64,000 nt of DNA from positions 4,125,501-4,189,500 of the forward strand of contig NZ_CP106735.1 in assembly GCF_025639805.1 (NCBI RefSeq). The letters are read 5' to 3'. The DNA is from Reichenbachiella carrageenanivorans. GTDB taxonomy: Bacteria > Bacteroidota > Bacteroidia > Cytophagales > Cyclobacteriaceae. The notes under the pieces are model-generated. The model saw nothing but the letters and a program-made list of their open reading frames with translations, had not been told where the DNA came from and did no database searches. The translations under genes and the position numbers were made by a program. Numbering within the stretch: position 1 is the stretch's first letter; each line of letters begins with the position of its first letter. Shown here piece after piece: positions 16,390 to 25,363 of this stretch.

Positions 16390-16794
16390 TTATTCAAGTT
16401 GTTCACGAACCCAGCTGATGTATGCCTGTTCCTTGAAGTCAAACCAGTTTTGACGATACTCAGAGTTGTCTATGGCCCAATTGAATTTGCTGAAAGGTTT
16501 ACGTTGAGAAAGCTGGTTAAAAAGCCGAGTTCGAAAATTCTCGTCAGTTAAGGAGTTCGCAAAGTCTTCCATGACTCTAAATGCCTGATTGGAACCCATC
16601 TTCTCAAATCGTTGGTATTCACCCCAATTTGCATCAATTCTGTCTAGGGTCTCTTGCCAAGCTTCGGGATCAAAATATTCACTGTTCGGGTCGGGGTGAT
16701 GTTCAATCGTACCAGTTGGTTCGTGAAAGAAGCAGAGTTGACCACAATCCAAAAGTTCGGCTATCTCCTTGATATGTTCTTCTGTTGGCTGCAT
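16390..16794 (-). CDS. UPF0158-family protein
   Basis: This 134-residue acidic protein matches the UPF0158 pattern: an N-terminal IAELLDCGQLCFFHEPTG, then RIDANWGEYQRFEKMGSNQA and AFRVMEDFANSL, and a C-terminal FNWAIDNSEYRQNWFDFK and YISWVREQL. Members are small cytosolic proteins of unknown function that recur in mobile cassettes. The ATG lies 22 bases inside the GTTATGC box of site 7, and the stop ten bases before site 6. Confidence 0.75.
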   Translation of the reverse strand: MQPTEEHIKEIAELLDCGQLCFFHEPTGTIEHHPDPNSEYFDPEAWQETLDRIDANWGEYQRFEKMGSNQAFRVMEDFANSLTDENFRTRLFNQLSQRKPFSKFNWAIDNSEYRQNWFDFKEQAYISWVREQLE

Positions 16795-16815
16795 CTGAGT
16801 CTTATAGATCGTGGT

Positions 16816-16946
16816 GCATAACGGTTAGTATATGAAAAGTAGGCGATTTCGAAGCACTAAACTTTCGGTTATGCACAAACTTTGACATGAACCAAAAGCC
16901 TTGAACATACTACTATTTCGCCTATTTTTTATATACATTGTTGGCA
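16816..16946 (-). other. attC site 7
   Basis: A 131-base site with GCATAAC at 16816-16822 and GTTGGCA at 16940-16946. Arms GTATATGAAAAGTAGGCGA and TCGCCTATTTTTTATATAC pair well, with spacers of five and three bases. The different right box (GTTGGCA) equals the start box of the neighbouring DUF1254 cassette. The 140 bases between this site and that gene's stop show no gene. Confidence 0.85.
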
Positions 16947-17088
16947 AATCGTTTTTATTTTCCAAACAGGAATTTAATTTTTGTGAAACCTGAAAAACAG
17001 GTTGTGTACCAGAAATTATCATTGAATACTATGGTTCTACAAAAGAGTGATTTTTCCATGCTAATTTTCATTTAAATTAAAAAATGAC

Positions 17089-18156
17089 TTACTTTTTCTC
17101 AGCAATCGCAATCGAAATAAATTCATTGATGTAGTCGGCCGTAGCTTTAGGGTCGTTTGGTAAATACAAACGCAAAGAAGCATTCCAACCTTCCACAACA
17201 TCGACTGAATAAGACGAACCACTATTGAAATCAACGGTTACGGTTCCATCGCCATTGTCTTTCATACGGTCCATGCTGATGTAGAAATTCTCTTTGGCAA
17301 TCCACGATTTGTCATTATAGGTTGTAATCGAGAAAAATCCGCCATTTTCATAATCTAAGTCAGGCTTAGGGAAGGTTATTGTTTGATTTTTAGCATCGCT
17401 CCCTTGACCTTTAATCAAAGCGGTGTACTGCGCATAAGCAGGAGGTAATCCGCCCCAGCCCATCGCGGCACAGTGTAAATAATCTTTTTCGTTTACATCT
17501 TCTGGTTTAGTACCAAAACCTGTAAAACTTGAAATCTGCAAACCGTCTTCCGTCACATCTTTAATCAGTTTGTTTCTAAATGCTTCCACGTCTTCTGCTT
17601 TATACCCTTTTGCTTCGTAAGGTTTAGCCGATTTGGCATCGATTACCATGCTTTCTTGTGCGCGTTTGGTTTCTTCCATATCGTCAGAAATTCGGGTTCT
17701 TGCCAGAATATAAACATAGTCACCACCAGTTAAATCTTCAGATGAAAGGGTTGCCGTTTCTCCTGCAAAAACAACTTTTCTGGTAAAGTGATTTTCATCA
17801 ATGAGCTGCATCATTTGCATGGCGCCATTTTCCCTTTCGGGGATAGAAAATGTAGCTCCTTTGCTCACATCAACCAACGCCAACGAATAAATAACATCGG
17901 CATTAGAGCGGATAATCGTTTGGTTTTCCATGGTTACCGCCTCTTTGTGTAGCCATTCGTTAATCGGTTTTGCATTTTGCTGAATATTGCAATTCCAGTC
18001 CGTTTCTGCTTTTACGTAATTATCTTTTGTCACCTCCATCTGCGTTGCGGCAGTTTGTTCGGTTTCTTTTGTTTCTGATTTTGTCTTGTGATTGTTGTTG
18101 CATGATGTAAATGCAATCGTGCAAATCATCATTGCTGTAATTGTTATTTTTTTCAT
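17089..18156 (-). CDS. DUF1254/DUF1214-type lipoprotein
   Basis: The ATG at 18156 (not the upstream one at 18204) gives a lipoprotein signal peptide with lipobox AFTSCNNN and 355 residues. The first domain (INEWLHKEAVTMENQTIIRSNADVIYSLALVDVSKG, given here in two parts: residues about 60-75 and 76-95) fits DUF1254. The C-terminal part fits DUF1214: NGGFFSITTYNDKSWIA, then FYISMDRMKDNGDGTVTVDF and LRLYLPNDP. Such proteins are envelope proteins of unclear activity. Its cassette is bounded by matching GTTGGCA/TGCCAAC boxes. Confidence 0.8.
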   Translation of the reverse strand: MKKITITAMMICTIAFTSCNNNHKTKSETKETEQTAATQMEVTKDNYVKAETDWNCNIQQNAKPINEWLHKEAVTMENQTIIRSNADVIYSLALVDVSKGATFSIPERENGAMQMMQLIDENHFTRKVVFAGETATLSSEDLTGGDYVYILARTRISDDMEETKRAQESMVIDAKSAKPYEAKGYKAEDVEAFRNKLIKDVTEDGLQISSFTGFGTKPEDVNEKDYLHCAAMGWGGLPPAYAQYTALIKGQGSDAKNQTITFPKPDLDYENGGFFSITTYNDKSWIAKENFYISMDRMKDNGDGTVTVDFNSGSSYSVDVVEGWNASLRLYLPNDPKATADYINEFISIAIAEKK

Positions 18157-18198
18157 TTTACTGGAGTTATAATTATATAAGTTTTGGTTTTTAATGTT

Positions 18199-18316
18199 TG
18201 CCAACGACCAGCTAAAATCCGTAGGCTGGACATCTGTAAATATCTAGAAAGTATCTTAACCCACCAACCTTGGCAAATATCTCAGTAAGCCTATGGATTT
18301 TTAGCGTCTGTTAGGT
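18199..18316 (-). other. attC site 8
   Basis: A 118-base site with TGCCAAC at 18199-18205 and GTTAGGT at 18310-18316. Arms GCTAAAATCCGTAGGCT and AGCCTATGGATTTTTAGC pair with one extra base and one mismatch. Spacers to the boxes are five and four bases. Confidence 0.87.
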
Positions 18317-18368
18317 TTTCGTGCATTTTTCCGTCCTGTTTCTGCGTTCTTGTTAGTTCGTTGTTTGC

Positions 18369-21300
18369 CTAAATTCGTCCAATATTGTAGAGAGGATTAT
18401 CTTCATCGGTATTATCTTTTTTAAGGTTAAATCGTACTTTAAGAAAATCCCCAACTATTCGGGCATTCTGAATACGAGATTTATTTTCAAGGCCAAGAGT
18501 AGGCAAAATGTGAACCGGACTAGTTTCTAAATGCATTCTGAACTCTTCGGTTTTAAAGGCTTCTAATGGAAATTCTATATAGAATTCCTTTTCATCTTGA
18601 TAAACAATATCATGAAATTTCTTTCCTAATTCTTCTGCATATTCCTCTTCACTTCCCTTAAAATCCTTTAGCTTCTGCTTCGTTTTATAATTGGCAACAA
18701 AAAGCAACATTGCCGATAATATTTGCCAATCTAGCCACCCTTCTCGTCTGAGTTCCCAAACAAATTGATGGAAATGCACATTTTGTGTTAGCTTGCTAAG
18801 AGTGATGTAAAGACCGTTATAACTATTTTTGTATCGTCCCTTAATGGCTTTAATGGCCTCTTTCTTATCATACTTTTGACTTATATCATTTCGCCAAACA
18901 AGAACATCGTTTTGTCTTGGTAAAGAAGCGAATGCGTTGCTATCAATGTTCGCAAGCTCGAATCCATTAAGAAATTCAAATTCCTCTTTTTTAAACAGAA
19001 ATCTATACATTCTTTGATATAGATTTCCAGACAAGGACCTATTAGGTAAGTCAAAATCCTTCAGAAGTCTTTCAAAAAGGTGTTCAAATTCTTCTTTTTT
19101 CAAAAGGCTGAACTCAAGAAGAATCAACTTTAGCGTCAAAGAAACAGATGCTGCGTGAAAATTAATTTCTTCAGGTTTTGGACTATCAAAATGCTTCACA
19201 AAAGCTTTCCAAGTATATGCATCAGTTGAGAGTTGTTCAGGAGCTTGTAAATCCTTCGAAAGTTCAAGCTGAATTCTTAATTCACCCTTAACAAAATGGA
19301 AATCGAATTCAGAAAGTGCCATTTCAGCTAATAATATCTGGAGAAATGAGCAGAACTCCTCCGCAATTGGGATATTATCAAAATTGTTCTCAAACTCAAT
19401 TGTCCACTTAATGCCTAAGGCAAGGAATATAATTTCTGAACTATTTCCGAAATCACTAAGTGGATAACTGTCAATTTTTCTGTCAATCAGATTAATAATC
19501 TTCTCGTCAGGATACTCTTCTTCAATAATCTCAAATGCGGGTTCTATATAGTTTTCTCCAACTGATCCAAGAGATTTCAAAACTTGTTCAGATAGACCAT
19601 TTTCATCTTTAGCAATACTTGGAATTGCTTTTAATATGATTGCGAATGCTGAAAAAGTTTCACCGAGCATCTCTTCTTCAAGAATGTTCAAATCATCTGA
19701 GCTAAATTCAAATCTGGATGTAATAAAGAGACGAAAATCCCGAATTGCAGAAAGCCACCTTCCCTGCAGAAAATCATAATAAAATAGCATATTGAATCCC
19801 TTGATCAATTTGTCAAAATAGATTTCAGTTGTGCCATTTAATAATATCCATAGCCCAGAAAGTGCGTAATTCTTTGCTGCGATATTCAGACCCATAGAGG
19901 AGTATAATTGCGAGATGTTTAGAAGAGCAAGAATATGACCTTCGATTGTTTCGCTACGATAGTAGAGGTCTTTTGCTTTATGAAAATAATCCAGAGCTTT
20001 TAACAAGAGCCTTCTATCCTTTGATTGCATATAGGAATAACCTCGTTGCACCTGTACTTTAGCCTTACTGAAATCTCCATCTCTTTTGCTTATTAAATCA
20101 TCCAGTTTTTCATTAAAGGCTTCTAGCTCATTGATCAATTCTAAAAACTTATCGGAATCTATTTTCAATAAGAAAGCACAGTATTTATTGATTCGCTCTC
20201 CAAAAGTTGTTACGTGGTATAAATCTGCCTTATCAATATTTTCAAGAACTTTAGAGTAGTACTTAACTAGCTCTTTAGGTATTTCTTTTCTCTTTTCAAG
20301 GTTGCTCATCAGAAGAGCTTGGTTGCCTAAAATCTCGTAATAATGGCAGATATCATTTGGATTGATTGAGACTGACAACCTGTTTTCAATTTCTATCTTT
20401 AGATTTTTATTCCACTCAATTATTTGTGCAAACTCAATATCTAATTTTTTCGAAAGAGAGGTAGTAAAGCAGATATTGAGTATAGCCTGATAATCTTCGA
20501 GTTCTTGTGGATTTTTAAAGTTGTTCAAGTTGCCAAGGTATTCTTTAACAAGGGTCTCATCACCCAATAGATCTCCTGTTGGTTGCTTGAAGTTTTCCTC
20601 AGGTAAAACCCTCAGCCAGACATATTCATAAACTGCCTTATTCCTGAGGTACTCGTCTAAGTCAAGTTCCTTGATATAAAAATTCAAAAGGGTAATCCAG
20701 AACTCTGAGTGACGATGTAGATGGCTATTTCGTCTACAATGTCTTCCAGCATCAATGATTTCAAATAGCTCTCCAAGGATTAAATGATCAATTTTTTCAA
20801 CTTCATTCCATCGAGCTTTTACTTCCCAATACCATCGGTCAGTGTCGGAAGAGCTTGACTTTATAAGGCGTTCTAAAATTTTACTGTTAAGATTCCTTTC
20901 TTCAGGTATTTTTTGAGTTGCCTTCAGAGAGGCTTCCTTGTAAAGAATACCAAATAAGGACTCTATTTGATGATCTCCTAGATTCAGGTTCAGGTTTTTG
21001 AGACGCAGATTGATTCTATCAATTGTTTCGGAAAACTCTAATTGAGGATTTGTTTCTCCAAAAGACCATTTAATATTTCTAACAAAGCTTTCCCATTCTG
21101 TATCCTGAATTGATTTTAGTTGCTCTAATGATTCTGAAATTATTTTAGGCTCATATTCCTCTTTTAATTGTTCTGACTTAGATGTTACATATTCAGTAAT
21201 TATTGCCTTTGTTAATTGTTTACATTTCTCAATTAAATCAGATTCAAGATTATCCTGATTTTCATACCATTGTCTTAGGAGTTCGGCATTGTTGTCTTTG

Positions 21301-21647
21301 TATTTTCCCGCAATACTGGTATTTGTTTCAAAAACGAATTCTTTGTCAAAATCTTTGTATCCAGTCTTTATGTGGAGAAAAAAGAAGTTTATTAGGCTTT
21401 TTACAATTTCCTCACTCTTAAATGAGAAGTTTGAGGCATAGAGTTTGACTTGTCTGAATTTCAATTTTCCATTGGATTCATCTCTTTGAAAAATGTCATC
21501 CTCAAATTCACAGAAAATCTCTTCATCCAGCCCGTCTTGATAGTTTTCAATCCATAATTCTAAAGTTCGAAGTATTTGATACTGATAGCCTCTTTGGGAA
21601 TCAACTGCTTCGGTATTTCTCTGATATATATGGAGTTGGTTATTCAT
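18369..21647 (-). CDS. Large cassette protein: DUF4297-like nuclease domain plus helical-repeat region
   Basis: The 1092 residues begin RGYQYQILRTLELWIENY, then E47, EDD (49-51) and FRQVK (64-68). This matches the start of DUF4297/Cap4-type dsDNA nucleases, whose PD-(D/E)xK core uses acidic residues followed by Q-x-K. The remaining 900 residues are helical and repeat-like, with TPR-like pieces (ALDYFHKAKDLYYRSETIEG; LALLNISQLYSSMGLNIAAK). No P-loop, transmembrane segment or signal peptide is visible, so it is not a STAND NTPase. A nuclease with a solenoid sensor for phage defence is the best inference. It is a single gene filling a 3.4 kb cassette, unusually large. Confidence 0.55.
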   Translation of the reverse strand: MNNQLHIYQRNTEAVDSQRGYQYQILRTLELWIENYQDGLDEEIFCEFEDDIFQRDESNGKLKFRQVKLYASNFSFKSEEIVKSLINFFFLHIKTGYKDFDKEFVFETNTSIAGKYKDNNAELLRQWYENQDNLESDLIEKCKQLTKAIITEYVTSKSEQLKEEYEPKIISESLEQLKSIQDTEWESFVRNIKWSFGETNPQLEFSETIDRINLRLKNLNLNLGDHQIESLFGILYKEASLKATQKIPEERNLNSKILERLIKSSSSDTDRWYWEVKARWNEVEKIDHLILGELFEIIDAGRHCRRNSHLHRHSEFWITLLNFYIKELDLDEYLRNKAVYEYVWLRVLPEENFKQPTGDLLGDETLVKEYLGNLNNFKNPQELEDYQAILNICFTTSLSKKLDIEFAQIIEWNKNLKIEIENRLSVSINPNDICHYYEILGNQALLMSNLEKRKEIPKELVKYYSKVLENIDKADLYHVTTFGERINKYCAFLLKIDSDKFLELINELEAFNEKLDDLISKRDGDFSKAKVQVQRGYSYMQSKDRRLLLKALDYFHKAKDLYYRSETIEGHILALLNISQLYSSMGLNIAAKNYALSGLWILLNGTTEIYFDKLIKGFNMLFYYDFLQGRWLSAIRDFRLFITSRFEFSSDDLNILEEEMLGETFSAFAIILKAIPSIAKDENGLSEQVLKSLGSVGENYIEPAFEIIEEEYPDEKIINLIDRKIDSYPLSDFGNSSEIIFLALGIKWTIEFENNFDNIPIAEEFCSFLQILLAEMALSEFDFHFVKGELRIQLELSKDLQAPEQLSTDAYTWKAFVKHFDSPKPEEINFHAASVSLTLKLILLEFSLLKKEEFEHLFERLLKDFDLPNRSLSGNLYQRMYRFLFKKEEFEFLNGFELANIDSNAFASLPRQNDVLVWRNDISQKYDKKEAIKAIKGRYKNSYNGLYITLSKLTQNVHFHQFVWELRREGWLDWQILSAMLLFVANYKTKQKLKDFKGSEEEYAEELGKKFHDIVYQDEKEFYIEFPLEAFKTEEFRMHLETSPVHILPTLGLENKSRIQNARIVGDFLKVRFNLKKDNTDEDNPLYNIGRI

Positions 21648-21755
21648 CCTTAGTTAAGTGCGAAAATAAAATTAAAGCTATTTTGCAAGTTTTAGTCTGT
21701 GGTTTGGCTTGACTTGCAATTATCAAGAGGATAATCCTCTGCGTCACGGCATGAA

Positions 21756-21877
21756 ACCTAACGGTCTTGTATAACCGCCAGTTATGGGGTTATATGCGTT
21801 AATATCCGGTTGAGCATATTCCGATTGGATTTGGACTTAGTAGAATCTGCCGTAATTGCGGTTATATAATGTTGGCA
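21756..21877 (-). other. attC site 9
   Basis: A 122-base site with ACCTAAC at 21756-21762 and GTTGGCA at 21871-21877. Arms TATAACCGCCAGTTATGG and CCGTAATTGCGGTTATA pair with small bulges. It lies five bases from the amidohydrolase stop. Confidence 0.86.
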
Positions 21878-21881
21878 ACAG

Positions 21882-23615
21882 TTACTCTAATTCATATACC
21901 TTTTTTCCTTCTTTTATAGATTCTAAGACTTGAATGTCGTGAATTTGAATTGGGTCAATTTTAAGTGGGTTTTTATCTAAAATCACAAAATCAGCTAATT
22001 TACCAACTGTAAGTGTACCCTTTCTCCCTTCTTCAAAGTACTGGAAAGCTGCCCAATCTGTTAAGGTTTTCAATCCTTCATAAACTGTAATTCTTTGGTC
22101 TGCACCTAGTACTTTACCGCTTCGCGTTACACGGTTAACAGTAGCATCCAATACGCGCATTGAGTTAGGAAAGGTGACTGGTGCATCGTGATGTGAAGTG
22201 ATAGTAAGTCCAGCGTCAATCACATCTCTACAAGGAGAAATATAGTCTGCTCTTGGCTCTCCCAATACAGACTCTTTATGCCAATCTCCCCAATAAAAGG
22301 TATGCATAGGAAATAGAGAAGGAAGGATACTTAATTCAACCAATTCAGGAATTTGATCTTTACGTAAGGTTTGCCCGTGAATAAGTACAGTTCTGTGATC
22401 TAGATATCCAAATTCTTTTTCGGCAGCCCCTACAGCTTTTATGTATTGATCTATAGCAGCATCTCCATTACTATGACATAAAATTTGCCATTTGTTTTTA
22501 AAAGCCGTTTTTACATATTCGGTTGCTTTATCGTCATCCATAATCGGATAACCTTCATAGCACCCTGTTCTACCTTCAGGATTCACATGATAACATTTGG
22601 TAAGCCAAGCTGTTTTTCCTTGTGGAGAACCATCTAAAGTTAACTTTACACCTCCTAATCTAAACTTGTTTTTATACTGGTGTGTTGGTGTATAAGTTCC
22701 TTCTGCAACTTGTTCGATGCCTAAAGTCATATCCGGGTAGGCAACGACATCAATATAATAAGCTTGTTCATCGGCTGCTTTTCTAAGTGCAGCAAGCTGA
22801 TCTGTTGTCGTTCTACCATCTTGTGCTGTTAAGTAGCCTTTTTTGGCATATTCGTCTTGACCTTGCTTAATACACTTGGCTGCCATATCATCGTCAATTT
22901 TCCCTAATACAGGGAATAAGACTTTAAAAAAAGCAGCTTCTTCTAAGACTCCGTTAGGATTTCCGTTGCTATCTTTTCTTATGACGCCTCCATCGGGGTT
23001 AGGTGTATTTGCTGTGTAGCCCATTAGCTCTAATCCCTTGGAGTTGATAGAAGCTAAATGTCCCGATTGATGAATAATAATAACAGGCAGATCGGTACTT
23101 ACTTTGTCTAAATCAGAAGCTTTTGGATGATCTTTTTCTGCTAATTGAGAATCATCATAACCGTTACCAATTATCCATCCCAATTTTTCTAAAACATATT
23201 TACCTGTTTCTGTTTCCTTGTATTCATTTAATGTTTCAACTACAGAATTAAAGTCTACACCAGGACCATCAGGTGGTGGTAAAATATTCGCACACATAGC
23301 TGTAAAGCCTACATTGTAAAAATGCCCATGTCCGTCCAGAAATGCCGGAAGCATTGTTTTTCCTTCCAAATCCACTTGATTTGCTTTGTTGTAATTTTCC
23401 GATGCCTCGTCTTTGTTTCCTACAAAAACGATTTTCCCATTTTCTTCTACAACTGCTTCTGCATAAGTTGGCTCATCGCTTTCCATTGTAATAATGTCGC
23501 CATTGTAGTAGATTGTAGCCGTTTTTTCAACTACTGAAGTTTCTTTTTTCGTTTGATTGCAGCAAATAAAAACTATAGCAATCAAAATTGTCATTATAAG
23601 AAATTTAGTTTTCAT
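21882..23615 (-). CDS. Exported amidohydrolase family 3 lipoprotein (YtcJ-like)
   Basis: This 577-residue protein starts with a lipoprotein signal peptide (lipobox VFICCNQ). The metal-dependent amidohydrolase fold follows: N-terminal beta part with GKTMLPAFLDGHGHFYNVG (metal-binding H-x-H near 97-99), VIIIHQSGHLASINSKGLEL, KLTLDGSPQGKTAWLT, ILCHSNGDAAIDQY, TSHHDAPVTFPN and the C-terminal GKLADFVILDKNPL. The substrate is unknown; YtcJ-like enzymes hydrolyse exo-N-acyl bonds. It is the cassette nearest the right end, where an integrase would lie in a complete integron, and its start is 21 bases from the TGCCAAC box. Confidence 0.88.
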   Translation of the reverse strand: MKTKFLIMTILIAIVFICCNQTKKETSVVEKTATIYYNGDIITMESDEPTYAEAVVEENGKIVFVGNKDEASENYNKANQVDLEGKTMLPAFLDGHGHFYNVGFTAMCANILPPPDGPGVDFNSVVETLNEYKETETGKYVLEKLGWIIGNGYDDSQLAEKDHPKASDLDKVSTDLPVIIIHQSGHLASINSKGLELMGYTANTPNPDGGVIRKDSNGNPNGVLEEAAFFKVLFPVLGKIDDDMAAKCIKQGQDEYAKKGYLTAQDGRTTTDQLAALRKAADEQAYYIDVVAYPDMTLGIEQVAEGTYTPTHQYKNKFRLGGVKLTLDGSPQGKTAWLTKCYHVNPEGRTGCYEGYPIMDDDKATEYVKTAFKNKWQILCHSNGDAAIDQYIKAVGAAEKEFGYLDHRTVLIHGQTLRKDQIPELVELSILPSLFPMHTFYWGDWHKESVLGEPRADYISPCRDVIDAGLTITSHHDAPVTFPNSMRVLDATVNRVTRSGKVLGADQRITVYEGLKTLTDWAAFQYFEEGRKGTLTVGKLADFVILDKNPLKIDPIQIHDIQVLESIKEGKKVYELE

Positions 23616-23635
23616 ATCGCTGTTTTTATAATTGT

Positions 23636-23690
23636 TGCCAACATCCGGATATCAACCACTAGTGGTTGATATATCCCTTACATCCGGGAT
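23636..23690 (-). other. Terminal recombination site (short attC or attI-like)
   Basis: TGCCAAC at 23636-23642 forms the start box of the first cassette. Next to it is a tight palindrome at 23647-23676 (GATATCAACCAC and GTGGTTGATAT) around ACTAGT, then CTTACAT where a GTTRRRY box is expected. It has only one good box, so it is either a short degenerate attC from a lost cassette or the insertion (attI-type) site. Confidence 0.5.
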
Positions 23691-23805
23691 TTATCCGTTT
23701 TTATACGTTTAAAAATACACTTATTTTTTCAGCATCCTGCAAAGACATCAATAACCTCGAAATATAAGTAGCTAGTTCAGTTTTGGTTTTAATTGCTACT
23801 ATCGC

Positions 23806-24807
23806 TTACAACCCAGCCAAAAAAGCCATCGTATCTACCCCATCGGCATAGTCCGCCAGAGCAGGTTTTTGTGCTTCGCCAAATGGAACCTGACCTTGAG
23901 CTGCGCCTACTACACACTGAATTTTTTCAGCTGATCCTGACAGCCAGTCATTCAGCTCATTTGTATCCGTATACTCCTGATAAAACAAAACCGAAATCGG
24001 AGACACCAATTCTTCGCTGGCTCTGATAAGCAAAAACTCCGTATCGAGATGAGGCTCTCGATTTACCAAATAGATGGATTTGTTATAGTCATAATTGTTA
24101 CGATACTTGTGATGATTCGCAATAGAAGCAAAGGGTTTCAACCCATCCAAAAATGGAGTAAAACTATACCCCTTGGGTACAAATACTTTTGACACATTGC
24201 GACAGCCTAGGCCGTAATATTGAAAAATGTCATGACCTAATTTCTCAAAATCCGCAGACGTCTCCTTTCCTGTGAGCACAGCTACTGAGGTGCGGTTTTT
24301 ACGAATCACATGGGGCTTGCTTTTGAAATAGTATTCGAAATATCTAGCTGTATTATCGCTACCCGTAGCGATAAAGGCATCTGCCTCATTAAGCCGCTCT
24401 ACGAATGTGACTTGTGTTTCAAACTCAGGTGCTATTTGAAAAAGAGTATCCAAAACATAGCGCATCAAAATACCATCCTTCGAACTCATCTTGATCATCA
24501 GATGGTGACCAGACATAAGCACACACAATACATCATGAAACCCTACCAAAGGAATATTGCCTGCTGCTATCACACCAATTTTTTTCGGTGAGATTTGACT
24601 GAAGTCATACGCCTTCAGCCAGATTTCCAAATCTGATTTGTTTAAAAAAAGACCGATTCCATCGAGAGCCCTTTTGACGCTATCCGCTGTAAACCAGGCA
24701 TTTTCATTTTTAGCGCTCAAGTAGAGCTCGTCGTGCGCCTCCTCTGTGAGATTTTTTAATCGACTTCCTAGTGTTTCAAAGGATATAATTCGGTCTTCCA
24801 ACAACAT
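23806..24807 (-). CDS. LuxC-like acyl-CoA reductase
   Basis: This 333-residue protein fits the LuxC acyl-CoA/fatty-acid reductase family: KIGVIAAGNIPLVGFHD (cofactor-binding region near 78), VLMSGHHLMIKMSSKDG, FIATGSDNTARYFEYYF and DIFQYYGLGCRNVSKVFVPK with a conserved cysteine as candidate nucleophile (near 205). It would reduce an acyl-CoA to an aldehyde using NADPH. In Bacteroidota this gene commonly sits beside the small dicluster ferredoxin, here divergent across a 106-base promoter region. The cassette array ends about 115 bases beyond its stop. Confidence 0.85.
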   Translation of the reverse strand: MLLEDRIISFETLGSRLKNLTEEAHDELYLSAKNENAWFTADSVKRALDGIGLFLNKSDLEIWLKAYDFSQISPKKIGVIAAGNIPLVGFHDVLCVLMSGHHLMIKMSSKDGILMRYVLDTLFQIAPEFETQVTFVERLNEADAFIATGSDNTARYFEYYFKSKPHVIRKNRTSVAVLTGKETSADFEKLGHDIFQYYGLGCRNVSKVFVPKGYSFTPFLDGLKPFASIANHHKYRNNYDYNKSIYLVNREPHLDTEFLLIRASEELVSPISVLFYQEYTDTNELNDWLSGSAEKIQCVVGAAQGQVPFGEAQKPALADYADGVDTMAFLAGL

Positions 24808-24839
24808 AAATGAAATAAATCAGTATAGGTAAACAAAGC

Positions 24840-24879
24840 TGCCAAACATTTTGGCACGCAAAATTAATCCTTATTTTTG
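24840..24879 (+). promoter_or_regulatory. Ferredoxin promoter with overlapping palindrome
   Basis: TATTTTTG at 24872-24879 fits the -7 box TAnnTTTG, with TTTG at 24850-24853 as a -33 box. TGCCAAA-CAT-TTTGGCA (24840-24856) is a perfect 7-bp inverted repeat covering the -33 box, suggesting repressor control. Confidence 0.5.
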
Positions 24880-24907
24880 CACACTTATTTTAAGTATTAA
24901 TAAATAA

Positions 24908-25261
<354 letters not shown>

Positions 25262-25307
25262 AAAAGACAAGACACCCAAAGCCAAATATTTGGCAACAAT
25301 GATATAT

Positions 25308-25338
25308 ACCACGTCCTTTTCGGACGTGGTTTTTTTTT
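25308..25338 (+). terminator. Rho-independent terminator after ferredoxin
   Basis: ACCACGTCC and GGACGTGGT pair as a perfect 9-bp stem with a TTTTC loop, followed by eight T. Confidence 0.93.
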
Positions 25339-25363
25339 GCTCTTTTCCTTCTAAATTTAACTA

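Larger units (their letters stand above)
5259..23690 (-). mobile_element. Integron gene cassette array without integrase (CALIN)
   Basis: Nine imperfect palindromes plus one terminal site separate the genes in this 18.4 kb stretch. Each palindrome begins with a RYYYAAC-type box (such as GCATAAC, CCATAAC, ACCTAAC) and ends with its GTTRRRY complement. Adjacent to each box is an inverted arm of 15-25 bases. All native genes lie on the minus strand, each ending within a few to about 140 bases of its own site. This fits cassettes read from the right. The two boxes bounding each cassette match each other. No tyrosine recombinase is encoded in the window, and conserved chromosomal genes lie immediately to both sides. 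Two insertion sequences interrupt the array. Confidence 0.85.

Noticed and set aside
16825..17022. Minus-strand 65-residue open frame
   Set aside because: It spans attC site 7 and has no recognisable protein character.
5259..23690. attC sites considered as CRISPR or REP repeats
   Set aside because: They are spaced by whole genes, differ in sequence outside the boxes, and obey cassette box matching.
23633..23805. Integrase gene or remnant beside the terminal site
   Set aside because: No open frame or recombinase motif is visible before the reductase gene.
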